Counted from the first letter of the stretch, positions 1 to 6,519 are shown. The stretch: DNA of 6,906 nucleotides from Mycobacterium sp. (GCA_020438915.1 JAGQTR010000057.1:5618-12523); one strand, 5' to 3'. Notes: generated from the letters alone by a model not told the origin. Program-made: numbers and translations.

Positions 1-783
1 GCGGGCCTGCGCTTTGAGGAAGTCGAGCTGGGTGCCCTCTCCGGCGATGGTCAGCGTGGTCCCGGGATGGGCGCGCCGGACCACGGGCAGCGCGGCGATC
101 GCGTCATGGACGCCCTTCTCGTATTCCAGGCGGCCGAAGTACAGCAATTCAGCGGGTCCGCAGCGCCGACGACGGGCAGCGAACGGCCAGCCCTGGGTGT
201 CGATTCCATTGCGGATGACCGAGATGTCGCCGAGTTCGGGCCCGAAGAGTGTGCGGATCTCCTCGCGCATCGACGCCGAACAGGTGATCAGCGAGTCGGA
301 TTCGCGCACCAGCCAGGACTCCAACGCATGCACCTGCCGGCTCACGGTCCCTGACACCCAGCCCGAATGCCGGCCCGCCTCGGTGGCGTGAATGGTGGAA
401 ACAAGAGGTACGTCAAAGGCCTGAGCCAATGCGACCCCCGGATGTGCGACCAGCCAGTCGTGGGCGTGCACGACGTCGGGTCGCCAGTCGGTCAGTTCGA
501 GACCGGCACGCACCATTGCATGGCCCATGGCGAGCGTCCAGGCCATCATGTCGGCGCCGAAGGTGAACTCGTGCGGGTCTTCGGCGGCGGCGATCACTCG
601 GACACCCTCGACGAATTCGTCGGTGGTTGGGTGAGTGTGCGGGTCGGTGGCCGTCGGCCTGCGGCTGAGCACGACGACGTCGTGGCCCGCGTGGGCGAGT
701 TCGGTCGCCAGATGGTGCACGTGGTGACCGAGCCCGCCGATCACCACCGGCGGGTACTCCCACGACAGCAGTAGGACTTTCAT
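1..783 (-). CDS. GT4-family alpha-glucan glycosyltransferase, Rv3032-like (partial, C-terminus beyond window)
   Basis: The first 261 codons are open from an ATG at 783 to the window edge; the M. tuberculosis homologue is about 414 residues, so roughly the last third is missing. The protein starts MKVLLLSWEYPP followed by a glycine loop (VIGGLGHH, residues 14-21), the nucleotide-sugar-binding start seen in GT4 and GT5 glycogen-synthase-like enzymes. DVVHAHDW lies at 103-110, IRNGID at 190-195, and YFGRLEYEKG at 215-224, where R218 and K223 are the usual nucleotide-phosphate contacts. The E-x7-E catalytic motif should lie outside the window. In mycobacteria this enzyme is a cytoplasmic alpha-1,4-glucosyltransferase that elongates MGLP and contributes to glycogen. 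It starts 2 bases after the branching enzyme stop and has no strong Shine-Dalgarno sequence, so it probably relies on translational coupling. Substrate (ADP- or UDP-glucose) cannot be read from the sequence. Confidence 0.93.
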   Translation of the reverse strand, partial: MKVLLLSWEYPPVVIGGLGHHVHHLATELAHAGHDVVVLSRRPTATDPHTHPTTDEFVEGVRVIAAAEDPHEFTFGADMMAWTLAMGHAMVRAGLELTDWRPDVVHAHDWLVAHPGVALAQAFDVPLVSTIHATEAGRHSGWVSGTVSRQVHALESWLVRESDSLITCSASMREEIRTLFGPELGDISVIRNGIDTQGWPFAARRRRCGPAELLYFGRLEYEKGVHDAIAALPVVRRAHPGTTLTIAGEGTQLDFLKAQAR

Positions 784-785
784 TT

Positions 786-2363
786 TCAGGCGCTCGGCAG
801 TCGCCGTGCGTCCAGCGCTCCGAACAGCCCGTCGGCGCGGTTCCAGCCCTCGGCGAGGCGTTGGGCGTGCTGCCGGCGCCCCGACGCCAGCGCTCCGGCG
901 ATCTCACGGGTCGCATGGGCGTGCAGGTGGGCGCGGTAGCGGGCATAGTCGGCGGCTGAATCCTTGCTCACCATGAAAGGCCAGTCGCTCGATACCGTGA
1001 GCAGCGTCTCGCGCAGGATCTGATCAGCAACGAAATCCCGTGGCGCAGGAGCGCCGAGCGGCGCCGAAGACCTCGGCCGGGCGAGTGCCTTGTCCACTGT
1101 GGTCAACGCCGTGTCGACGACCTCGCTGTTGAGCTGGACCAGGTCGGCTACCTTCTCGCCCGCCCACACCTGCCAGTCCTTACCCGAACCCCACGAGCTG
1201 GGCGGCAGTTCGACGGGTGTTCCGACGTAGCCGTCGGCAACGGCGTCGGCCAGGGTGCCAACGCGTATCCCGGCGGCCGGTAGTGCGCGCAGGACCCGTT
1301 CGAGCCAGACGGGACCCTCGTACCACCAGTGCCCGAACAGTTCGGTGTCGAAGGCGGCGATCACGTGGGCCGGTCGCCCGGTGCGCGCACTTTCGGCGGT
1401 CAGGCGCTGTCGGACGGTGTCGACGAAATCGGCCACGTGAGCGTCCACGGCGGCGTCGGCGCGCTCGGGGTCATAGGGAGCCTTGGCATCCGAGGGCACG
1501 TTACGTCCGGTCACCCGAGCGGGTTTGAGCCCGGTGGTGTGGTCGTAGGTGTGGAAATCGCGATAGGCGGGGTGGCCGGGATAGCCGGATCTGGGGGACC
1601 AGACCCGGTAGCTGACCTGCAAGTCGCGGCCGAATGCCACCACGTCGGAGCCGGCGACCGGCCGCCCTGCGGCGGTGTCTCCGTGTAGCGAGGGGCCGTC
1701 GACCATGAAGTGGCCGACGCCGGCGGCGGCGTAGTCGAGTTCCATACCGGGGGCATACGCGCACTCCGGAGCCCAGATGCCTGTGGGCGTGTGCGAGAAC
1801 CGCTGTCCGGCGTCGGCCAGGCCCTCGCGCAGTGCGAATTCTCGTAGCCGGGGGTTCAGTAGCGGCTGGAACGGGTGTGCCAGCGGGCCGCCCAGCAGCT
1901 CGATCACCTCGCCGTCGATCAGCTCGCGCAACACCGGGCTGCCGCCGTGGCGCCACAATGTGTCGAAGTCGGTCAGCGCCCGATCGGCTTCGGCGTATTC
2001 GTGAGATCCCAGCTTCCGCAATGCCGCCGGTTGTACGGCCGGTGAAGCCCCCGGCGGGCAGGCTGTCCGGATGGTTGCGGCCTCAAGTGCACGCAGCTGC
2101 CAGTTCGCCAACCAGTGATGCATGCCCTGCAGGCAATAGGGGTCGTCAAGCTGTGCGGCAACCACCGGTGTGACACCGAGGGTGATCAGGTGCCTGCGAT
2201 TTTCGGCCGCGAGGGTGCGCAGCACCCGCACCAGTGGCAGATAGGCCGCCGACCACGACTGGTAGAGCCATTCCTCGCCGACCGGCCACCGCCCGTGATG
2301 GGCCAGCCAGGGCAGATGGGTGTGCAGGACCAGCGTGAAGAGCCCTGGCACCGGCTTGGTCAC
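786..2363 (-). CDS. GH57 family 1,4-alpha-glucan branching enzyme, Rv3031-like
   Basis: This 525-residue protein is close to the roughly 526 residues of the mycobacterial family. It transfers alpha-1,4-glucan segments to 6-positions, making branches in MGLP or other cytoplasmic glucans. The N-terminal barrel begins LFTLVLHTHLPW (8-19), with the GH57 histidines at 14 and 16. The nucleophile region is GIWAPECAY (195-203), with E200 the likely nucleophile. AAFDTELFGHWWYEGP (336-351) supplies D339, the likely acid/base. The C-terminal part is the helical region usual for GH57 branching enzymes (SSDWPFMVSKDSA, 458-470). The start chosen is GTG at 2363: the family N-terminus (PVPGLFTLVLHTHLPW) follows at once, and the 43 codons upstream are arginine-rich shadow of the methyltransferase gene. 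GTG overlaps the methyltransferase TGA as GTGA, which predicts coupled translation. Branching activity itself is inferred from the family. Confidence 0.94.
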   Translation of the reverse strand: MTKPVPGLFTLVLHTHLPWLAHHGRWPVGEEWLYQSWSAAYLPLVRVLRTLAAENRRHLITLGVTPVVAAQLDDPYCLQGMHHWLANWQLRALEAATIRTACPPGASPAVQPAALRKLGSHEYAEADRALTDFDTLWRHGGSPVLRELIDGEVIELLGGPLAHPFQPLLNPRLREFALREGLADAGQRFSHTPTGIWAPECAYAPGMELDYAAAGVGHFMVDGPSLHGDTAAGRPVAGSDVVAFGRDLQVSYRVWSPRSGYPGHPAYRDFHTYDHTTGLKPARVTGRNVPSDAKAPYDPERADAAVDAHVADFVDTVRQRLTAESARTGRPAHVIAAFDTELFGHWWYEGPVWLERVLRALPAAGIRVGTLADAVADGYVGTPVELPPSSWGSGKDWQVWAGEKVADLVQLNSEVVDTALTTVDKALARPRSSAPLGAPAPRDFVADQILRETLLTVSSDWPFMVSKDSAADYARYRAHLHAHATREIAGALASGRRQHAQRLAEGWNRADGLFGALDARRLPSA

Positions 2364-3166
2364 GGGCGCACCGCGATGGCGACGAGATCGAGGCTGTCGT
2401 CGATGTTTCGGTTGCCGCCGGTCCCGCACTCCATCAGGTCGAAGTCGTCGGAGCTCACCGATGCGACGTCGGCGAGCAAGTCCGCCGGCCACGGTGCGTC
2501 AGCGAGCGCGCGCGCGATCTGGGCGTCGATGATCGACCCGTCATGGCGGGCGTCCAGTTCGGCTAGGCGTTGGCCATGGAAAACCCCGTGCATGCCTTCG
2601 ACTTCGAAACCGGCCGACTCCAGCAGCTCGGTCAGTTCAACGGCGTTCAGCTCGCGGGTGTGAAACGGATTGACGGGCGTGTCACGACCGGGGGAGAAGG
2701 TGATGCGGTTCGGGGTGGAGATCAACAGGACCCCGCCGGGCCGCAGTACCCGAAGGCATTCGGCGACGAACTGTCCCTGGTCCCAGAGATGTTCGATCAC
2801 CTGGAAATTGACCACCACATCGACCGATGCGTCTGGCAGCGGGAGCTCGGCGAGGTTGCCGTGACGCATGTCGATGCGGGGATAGCGGGCGCGGACGTGC
2901 GCCACCGCGGACTCGTCGTAATCGAGGCCGATCACGCGGCGGGCGACGTCGGCGATCAGGTCGGCTCCGTAGCCTTCGCCCGAACCCGCCTCGAGTACGT
3001 CGCGATCGATGCAGCGTTCGGCCAGACGTCGATAGACGACTTCATGGCGACGAAACCAGTAGTTCTCCTCGGCCAGGCCGGGAACGGTTCTCTCCCCGGT
3101 CAGCGCCATGGTGGCGGTGCTCGCAGGTGAGTCAGGGGTCCCGGCCCCGGTAACAGATGCGCTCAT
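2360..3166 (-). CDS. Class I SAM-dependent methyltransferase, Rv3030-like (putative MGLP methyltransferase)
   Basis: This is a 268-residue Rossmann-fold methyltransferase. SAM-binding motif I is VLEAGSGEGYG (57-67). The acidic end of strand 2 is GLDYDE (80-85, D82 or D84 binding the SAM ribose). LPLPDASVDVVVNFQVIEHL lies at 108-127 and LRPGGVLLISTPN at 141-153. The C-terminal part is mycobacterial in character (TFSPGRDTPVNPFHTREL, 156-173; the end is NIDDSLDLVAIAVRP). In M. tuberculosis the homologue has been proposed to methylate glucose units of MGLP; the exact position it modifies is not evident here. It is the first gene of the leftward unit. The start is uncertain: ATG at 3166 gives a length near the M. 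tuberculosis protein (about 274), ATG at 3109 would begin MALTGERT, and neither has a convincing ribosome binding site. The open frame extends to 3283, but that extension does not resemble the family. Confidence 0.9.
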   Translation of the reverse strand: MSASVTGAGTPDSPASTATMALTGERTVPGLAEENYWFRRHEVVYRRLAERCIDRDVLEAGSGEGYGADLIADVARRVIGLDYDESAVAHVRARYPRIDMRHGNLAELPLPDASVDVVVNFQVIEHLWDQGQFVAECLRVLRPGGVLLISTPNRITFSPGRDTPVNPFHTRELNAVELTELLESAGFEVEGMHGVFHGQRLAELDARHDGSIIDAQIARALADAPWPADLLADVASVSSDDFDLMECGTGGNRNIDDSLDLVAIAVRP

Positions 3167-3199
3167 TGCAAGGCAGGCTAACCCGTAACCGTCCGGAGG

Positions 3200-3216
3200 C
3201 GAACTGTTCGTCGAAC
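3200..3216. repeat. Three alternating CGAAC half-sites, single-base spacers
   Basis: The sequence CGAACTGTTCGTCGAAC reads as CGAAC, T, GTTCG, T, CGAAC. The central GTTCG pairs with either flank, giving two overlapping 11-base palindromes (3200-3210 and 3206-3216). It lies 34 bases upstream of the methyltransferase start. It does not fit the mycobacterial LexA box, which has four bases between GAAC and GTTC. It could be a protein site or chance in CG-rich DNA. Confidence 0.4.
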
Positions 3217-3285
3217 CCGGCCTGCTCGCGGGGCCGGCGGATCGCAAACTTCGACCAGCTATGGTAATTCTGCGAAGCACCACAA

Positions 3286-3301
3286 GTTACTCACGGGTAA
3301 C
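3286..3301. promoter_or_regulatory. Candidate operator, 16-base palindrome GTTACTCACGGGTAAC
   Basis: The outer five base pairs are perfect (GTTAC at 3286-3290 against GTAAC at 3297-3301), and one of the three central pairs also matches, so 6 of 8 pairs are symmetric. It stands in the AT-richer part of the divergent spacer, 72 bases upstream of the fixA start. Size and symmetry suit a dimeric regulator of TetR type, a class that often controls fatty-acid catabolism genes in mycobacteria. The regulator is not identified. A TAnnnT hexamer (TAACAT) overlaps its right arm, so it could repress fixA by covering the promoter. Confidence 0.5.
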
Positions 3302-3353
3302 ATGGCGGTGATTGCTTTGAACGTGATATCGCAGGCCGGCCACCGGCCCCGTC

Positions 3354-3360
3354 GAGGAGG
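3354..3360 (+). promoter_or_regulatory. Ribosome binding site GAGGAGG for fixA
   Basis: GAGGAGG ends 13 bases before the ATG at 3374, a slightly long but workable spacing. It is the strongest Shine-Dalgarno match in the window and favours the 3374 start over the in-frame upstream ATG at 3302. Confidence 0.65.
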
Positions 3361-3373
3361 ACGAACCAGAGTC

Positions 3374-4165
3374 ATGACGAATATCGTGGTCCTGATCAAA
3401 CAGGTCCCAGACACATGGTCGGAGCGCAAGCTGAGCGAGGACGATTGGACCCTCGATCGCGACGCCGCCGATGCGGTGCTCGACGAGATCAACGAGCGTG
3501 CTGTCGAAGAGGCGCTGCTGATCAAGGAGCGCGAGGGTGGTGACAGCACGGTGACCGTCTTGACCGCCGGACCCGCGCGCGCCACCGAGGCGATCCGCAA
3601 GGCCCTGTCGATGGGTGCCGATAAGGCCGTCCACCTGCTCGATGACAACATGAGTGGCTCCGACGTCGTCCAGACGGGTTGGGCGTTGGCCCGCGCGCTG
3701 GGCACGGTCGAGGGCACCGAACTGGTCATCGCCGGTAATGAGGCCACCGATGGCGTCGCCGGCGCGGTGCCGGCCATCGTGGCCGAGTACCTGGGTCTGC
3801 CTCAGCTGACCCATCTGCGCAAGGTCACCGTCGCCGATGGCAAGGTCACCGGCGAGCGCGAGACCGACGACGGTGTGTTCACCGTCGAGGCACCGCTGCC
3901 CGCGGTGATCAGCGTCAACGAGAAGATCAACGAACCCCGTTTTCCGTCCTTCAAAGGCATCATGGCCGCCAAGAAGAAGGAAGTGACGACACTGACGCTG
4001 GCCGAGATCGGCGTCGAGGCCGACGAGGTCGGTGTCGCCAACGCCGGGTCCAAGGTGCTGTCGTCGACCCCGAAGCCGCCCAAGACTGCCGGCGAGAAGG
4101 TCACCGACGAAGGTGAGGGCGGTACCAAGATCGCTGAGTACCTGGTCGCCCAGAAAATTATCTAG
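3374..4165 (+). CDS. fixA: Electron transfer flavoprotein beta subunit (EtfB/FixA)
   Basis: This 263-residue protein matches the size of mycobacterial FixA (about 266). It is the small subunit of the soluble ETF heterodimer, which accepts electrons from acyl-CoA dehydrogenases in beta-oxidation and passes them toward the respiratory chain; the beta subunit binds AMP and docks the dehydrogenase. MTNIVVLIKQVPDTW opens the ETF domain. AGPARATEAIRKALSMGADK lies at 65-84. VIAGNEATDG (118-127) is the nucleotide-binding loop. The ETF-beta signature spans about 160-195 (LPAVISVNEKINEPRFPSFK, 175-194), followed by GIMAAKKKE (195-203), the position of the dehydrogenase recognition loop. An in-frame ATG at 3302 would add 24 non-family residues and is not preferred. 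Translation ends in tandem TAG codons (4163-4168). fixB follows after 56 bases on the same strand. Confidence 0.96.
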   Translation: MTNIVVLIKQVPDTWSERKLSEDDWTLDRDAADAVLDEINERAVEEALLIKEREGGDSTVTVLTAGPARATEAIRKALSMGADKAVHLLDDNMSGSDVVQTGWALARALGTVEGTELVIAGNEATDGVAGAVPAIVAEYLGLPQLTHLRKVTVADGKVTGERETDDGVFTVEAPLPAVISVNEKINEPRFPSFKGIMAAKKKEVTTLTLAEIGVEADEVGVANAGSKVLSSTPKPPKTAGEKVTDEGEGGTKIAEYLVAQKII

Positions 4166-4203
4166 TAGATCATTCGACAATCTCTCCCAACCACTGACGA
4201 CAT

Positions 4204-4209
4204 AAGAGG
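4204..4209 (+). promoter_or_regulatory. Ribosome binding site AAGAGG for fixB
   Basis: AAGAGG lies 12 bases before the fixB ATG at 4222. The 56-base gap after fixA (4166-4221) shows no terminator, which supports co-transcription of fixA and fixB. Confidence 0.5.
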
Positions 4210-4221
4210 CGAACGAATCGC

Positions 4222-5178
4222 ATGGCTGAAGTACTTGTGCTCGTGGAGCACGCCGAAGGTGCGCTGAAGAAGATCAGCGCTGAACTGATCACTGCCGCCC
4301 GCACGCTGGGTGAGCCCGCCGCCGTGGTGGTGGGCAAGCCCGGTACTGCCGAGCCGCTTGTCGACGGGCTCAAGGCCGCCGGTGCCGCCAAGATCTACGT
4401 CGCCGAGTCCGACGACGCGGAGAACTACCTGATCACCCCCTACGTGGACGTGCTGGCTTCGCTGGCCGAATCCAGTGCAGCGGCCGGCGTGCTGCTCGCC
4501 GCCAGCGCCGACGGCAAGGAGATCGCGGGCCGGTTGGCTGCCCGCATCGGCTCCGGCCTCCTGGTCGACGTTGTAGACGTCAAAGAAGGCCCGGTCGGTG
4601 TTCACTCCATCTTCGGTGGCGCCTACACCGTGGAAGCCGAGACCGTCGGTGACACCCCGGTGATCACCGTGCGTCCCGGTGCGATCGAGGCCGAGCCCGC
4701 CGATGGCGCCGGCGAGGTCGTCAGCGTCGAGGTGCCGGCCGCGGCCGAGAATGCGACGAAGATCACCTCGCGCGAACCGGCTGTCGCCGGTGACCGTCCC
4801 GAGTTGGCGGAGGCGACCGTTGTCGTAGCCGGTGGCCGCGGGGTCGGTAGTGCGGAGAACTTCAGCGTCGTCGAAGAGCTGGCGGACTCACTCGGCGCCG
4901 CTGTCGGCGCATCGCGTGCCGCGGTGGACTCGGGGTACTACCCGGGCCAATTCCAGGTCGGTCAGACCGGGAAGACCGTTTCCCCGCAGCTCTACATCGC
5001 GTTGGGCATCTCCGGAGCGATCCAGCACCGCGCCGGAATGCAGACGTCGAAGACGATCATCGCGGTCAACAAGGACGAAGAGGCGCCGATCTTCGAGATC
5101 GCCGACCTCGGCATCGTGGGCGATCTGTTCAAGGTGACCCCGCAGTTGACCGAGGCGGTCAAGGCCCGCAAGGGCTAG
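4222..5178 (+). CDS. fixB: Electron transfer flavoprotein alpha subunit (EtfA/FixB)
   Basis: This 318-residue protein has the same length as M. tuberculosis FixB. It carries the redox-active FAD of the ETF heterodimer. The N-terminal ETF domain (about 1-185) begins MAEVLVLVEHAEG. The C-terminal FAD domain (about 193-318) has VVAGGRGVGS (201-210), SRAAVDSGYYP (231-241), QVGQTGKTVSPQLYIALGIS (245-264), and the alpha-subunit signature region GISGAIQHRAGMQTSKTI (262-279). It ends with NKDEEAPIFEIADLGIVGDL (283-302). All the FAD-contact motifs I know of are present, so the protein looks functional. Its partner FixA is immediately upstream, and the hairpin terminator begins a few bases after the TAG stop, closing the transcription unit. 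Confidence 0.97.
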   Translation: MAEVLVLVEHAEGALKKISAELITAARTLGEPAAVVVGKPGTAEPLVDGLKAAGAAKIYVAESDDAENYLITPYVDVLASLAESSAAAGVLLAASADGKEIAGRLAARIGSGLLVDVVDVKEGPVGVHSIFGGAYTVEAETVGDTPVITVRPGAIEAEPADGAGEVVSVEVPAAAENATKITSREPAVAGDRPELAEATVVVAGGRGVGSAENFSVVEELADSLGAAVGASRAAVDSGYYPGQFQVGQTGKTVSPQLYIALGISGAIQHRAGMQTSKTIIAVNKDEEAPIFEIADLGIVGDLFKVTPQLTEAVKARKG

Positions 5179-5182
5179 ATTT

Positions 5183-5249
5183 CTCTGCGCGAGCAGACGC
5201 AGAGGCCCCCATTTCCTGCAGGAAGTGGGGGCCTTTTGCGTCTGCTCGC
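5183..5249 (+). terminator. Nested intrinsic terminator after fixB
   Basis: The core hairpin pairs AGGCCCCCA (5203-5211) with TGGGGGCCT (5226-5234) and is topped by TTCC/GGAA around a TGCA loop, with only a T-G wobble between the two parts. A TTTT tract (5234-5237) follows. Outside it, 13 bases at 5189-5201 pair perfectly with 5237-5249 (GCGAGCAGACGCA against TGCGTCTGCTCGC), making one stem of about 27 pairs. The 5' arm can instead fold on itself (CTCTGCG 5183-5189 with CGCAGAG 5198-5204). It separates fixAB from iscS-mnmA and, being symmetric, may act in both directions. Confidence 0.9.
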
Positions 5250-5306
5250 CGTGGTCAGGGAACCTGGGCGCAGGCTGCGGTGCGGGGTTGGCTGTCTCCC
5301 GACGGC

Positions 5307-5312
5307 TATTGT
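5307..5312 (+). promoter_or_regulatory. Candidate -10 element TATTGT for iscS
   Basis: TATTGT fits the mycobacterial SigA -10 pattern TAnnnT and ends 9 bases before the iscS ATG at 5322. That would give a transcript with almost no leader, a common arrangement in mycobacteria, and fits the weak ribosome binding site there. A TTGGCT at 5288-5293 is too close (13-base spacing) to be a good -35. Confidence 0.45.
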
Positions 5313-5321
5313 GGAACGGTT

Positions 5322-6518
5322 ATGTCTGCGCATGCGCCGGTCTATCTCGACCACGCCGCCACCACCCCGATGCGTCCCGAGGCGATCGAGGCGATGACCG
5401 CTGAGCTGGCCTCGGTTGGCAACGCCTCCTCGCTGCACGGCTCCGGCCGGGTAGCCCGTCGCCGATTGGAGGAATCCCGGGAGACGCTGGCCCAGCTGTT
5501 GGGTGCGCGCCCGTCGGAGGTGATCTTCACCGCGGGCGGAACCGAAAGCGACAACCTGGCCGTCAAGGGTATTTTCTGGGCGCGCCGCGACGCTGACCCG
5601 CGACGTCGCCGGATTGTGACGACCCCCGTTGAGCACCACGCGGTCCTCGATGCCGTGCAGTGGCTAGTCGAGCACGAAGCGGCGGAGGTCACGTGGGTGC
5701 CGGTCGACGAGGTCGGCGCGGTGGGCCCAGCCGCCCTGCGCGCCGCCATTGGAGATCCCACCGAGGTAGCCCTGATTTCGGTGATGTGGGCCAACAACGA
5801 GGTTGGAACGGTCGCGCCGATCGCCGAATTAGCATCCGTCGCAGCGGAGTTCGATATTCCAATGCACAGCGATGCGATCCAGGCGGTCGGTCAGCTTCCG
5901 GTGGATTTCGCCGCCAGCGGGTTGTCGGCGATGAGTGTGGCCGCCCACAAGTTCGGCGGTGCCACCGGAGTGGGTGCGCTGCTGCTGCGCCGGGACACCG
6001 CATGCGTGCCACAGCTGCACGGCGGGGGCCAGGAGCGCGACGTACGTTCGGGTACCCAGGATGTGGCCGGCGTGGCGGGTATGGCCGCTGCCGCGCGGGG
6101 TGCGGTCGAGGCGTTGGGCACGAGCAGTGCCCGGCTGCGGGAGCTGCGCGACCGGTTGGTCGACGGCGTGCTGAGCGGTATCGACGACGTGTACCTCAAC
6201 GGCGCGCGAGGCGTGCACCGGCTGCCCGGCAATGCACATTTCACCTTTCGCGGGTGTGAAGGTGATTCGTTGCTGATGTTGTTGGACGCCAAGGGAATCG
6301 AGTGCTCTACCGGCTCGGCGTGTACTGCCGGGGTGGCGCAACCGTCGCATGTGCTGACCGCGATGGGCGCCGACCCGGCCAGCGCCCGCGGCTCGCTGCG
6401 GCTGTCGCTGGGGCACACCAGCACCGACTCCGACGTCGACGCCGTTCTCGAGGTCCTGCCGGCGGTGGTCGAACGGGCCCGCCAAGCGGCCCTGGCCGGC
6501 GCCCCGGCGGTGAGTTGA
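5322..6518 (+). CDS. iscS: Cysteine desulfurase, NifS/IscS family
   Basis: This 398-residue PLP enzyme (M. tuberculosis IscS is about 393) takes sulfur from L-cysteine as an enzyme persulfide and leaves alanine. YLDHAATTP lies at 8-16, FTAGGTESDNLAVKG at 69-83, and VEHHAVL at 103-109 (H105 stacks on PLP). ANNEVG is at 157-162, and HSDAIQAVGQ at 182-191 supplies D184 and Q187. VAAHKFGGATGVG at 206-218 carries the PLP lysine K210. GGGQERDVRSGTQD lies at 234-247. The catalytic cysteine is C334 in CSTGSACTAG (328-337). ATG at 5322 is chosen because the family N-terminus follows; the open frame runs back to 5280 without family resemblance. The unit starts after the fixB terminator, and mnmA begins 1 base after the TGA, so sulfur delivery to tRNA thiolation is a likely role. 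No iscU or other iron-sulfur scaffold gene lies in the window. Confidence 0.96.
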   Translation: MSAHAPVYLDHAATTPMRPEAIEAMTAELASVGNASSLHGSGRVARRRLEESRETLAQLLGARPSEVIFTAGGTESDNLAVKGIFWARRDADPRRRRIVTTPVEHHAVLDAVQWLVEHEAAEVTWVPVDEVGAVGPAALRAAIGDPTEVALISVMWANNEVGTVAPIAELASVAAEFDIPMHSDAIQAVGQLPVDFAASGLSAMSVAAHKFGGATGVGALLLRRDTACVPQLHGGGQERDVRSGTQDVAGVAGMAAAARGAVEALGTSSARLRELRDRLVDGVLSGIDDVYLNGARGVHRLPGNAHFTFRGCEGDSLLMLLDAKGIECSTGSACTAGVAQPSHVLTAMGADPASARGSLRLSLGHTSTDSDVDAVLEVLPAVVERARQAALAGAPAVS

Positions 6519-6519
6519 C

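Larger units (their letters stand above)
3167..3373. promoter_or_regulatory. Divergent intergenic control region between methyltransferase and fixA
   Basis: These 207 bases separate the leftward glucan genes from the rightward ETF genes, so promoters for both must lie here or inside the gene ends. It contains the three-half-site repeat at 3200-3216, the 16-base palindrome at 3286-3301, and the fixA ribosome binding site at 3354-3360. Mycobacterial -10-like hexamers (TAnnnT) occur on the plus strand as TATGGT at 3260-3265 and TAACAT at 3298-3303; neither has a matching -35, so no start point can be assigned. AT-richer bases cluster at 3241-3300. No RNA gene or credible small ORF was seen. Confidence 0.6.

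Noticed and set aside
413..946. 177-codon minus-strand frame spanning the glycosyltransferase and branching enzyme ends
   Set aside because: It is an out-of-frame shadow of two real genes on the same strand, rich in Arg/Pro, with no domain.
2364..2492. 43-codon N-terminal extension of the branching enzyme back to ATG 2492
   Set aside because: The residues are arginine-rich and read from the methyltransferase gene in another frame; the GH57 family start follows the GTG at 2363.
3168..3186. Possible IdeR iron box around GGCTAACC upstream of the methyltransferase
   Set aside because: Only about 11 of 19 positions match the consensus as I recall it, and only one half-site is good; not enough to call iron control.
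3287..4180. 297-codon open frame on the minus strand antisense to fixA
   Set aside because: It lies wholly opposite the clear ETF beta gene, has low-complexity Gly/Asp/Leu-rich composition and no recognisable domain; long antisense frames are expected in GC-rich DNA.
5258..5276. Small CCTG/CAGG hairpin in the iscS upstream region
   Set aside because: Only a 4-base stem with no T-tract or conserved context; easily due to chance.
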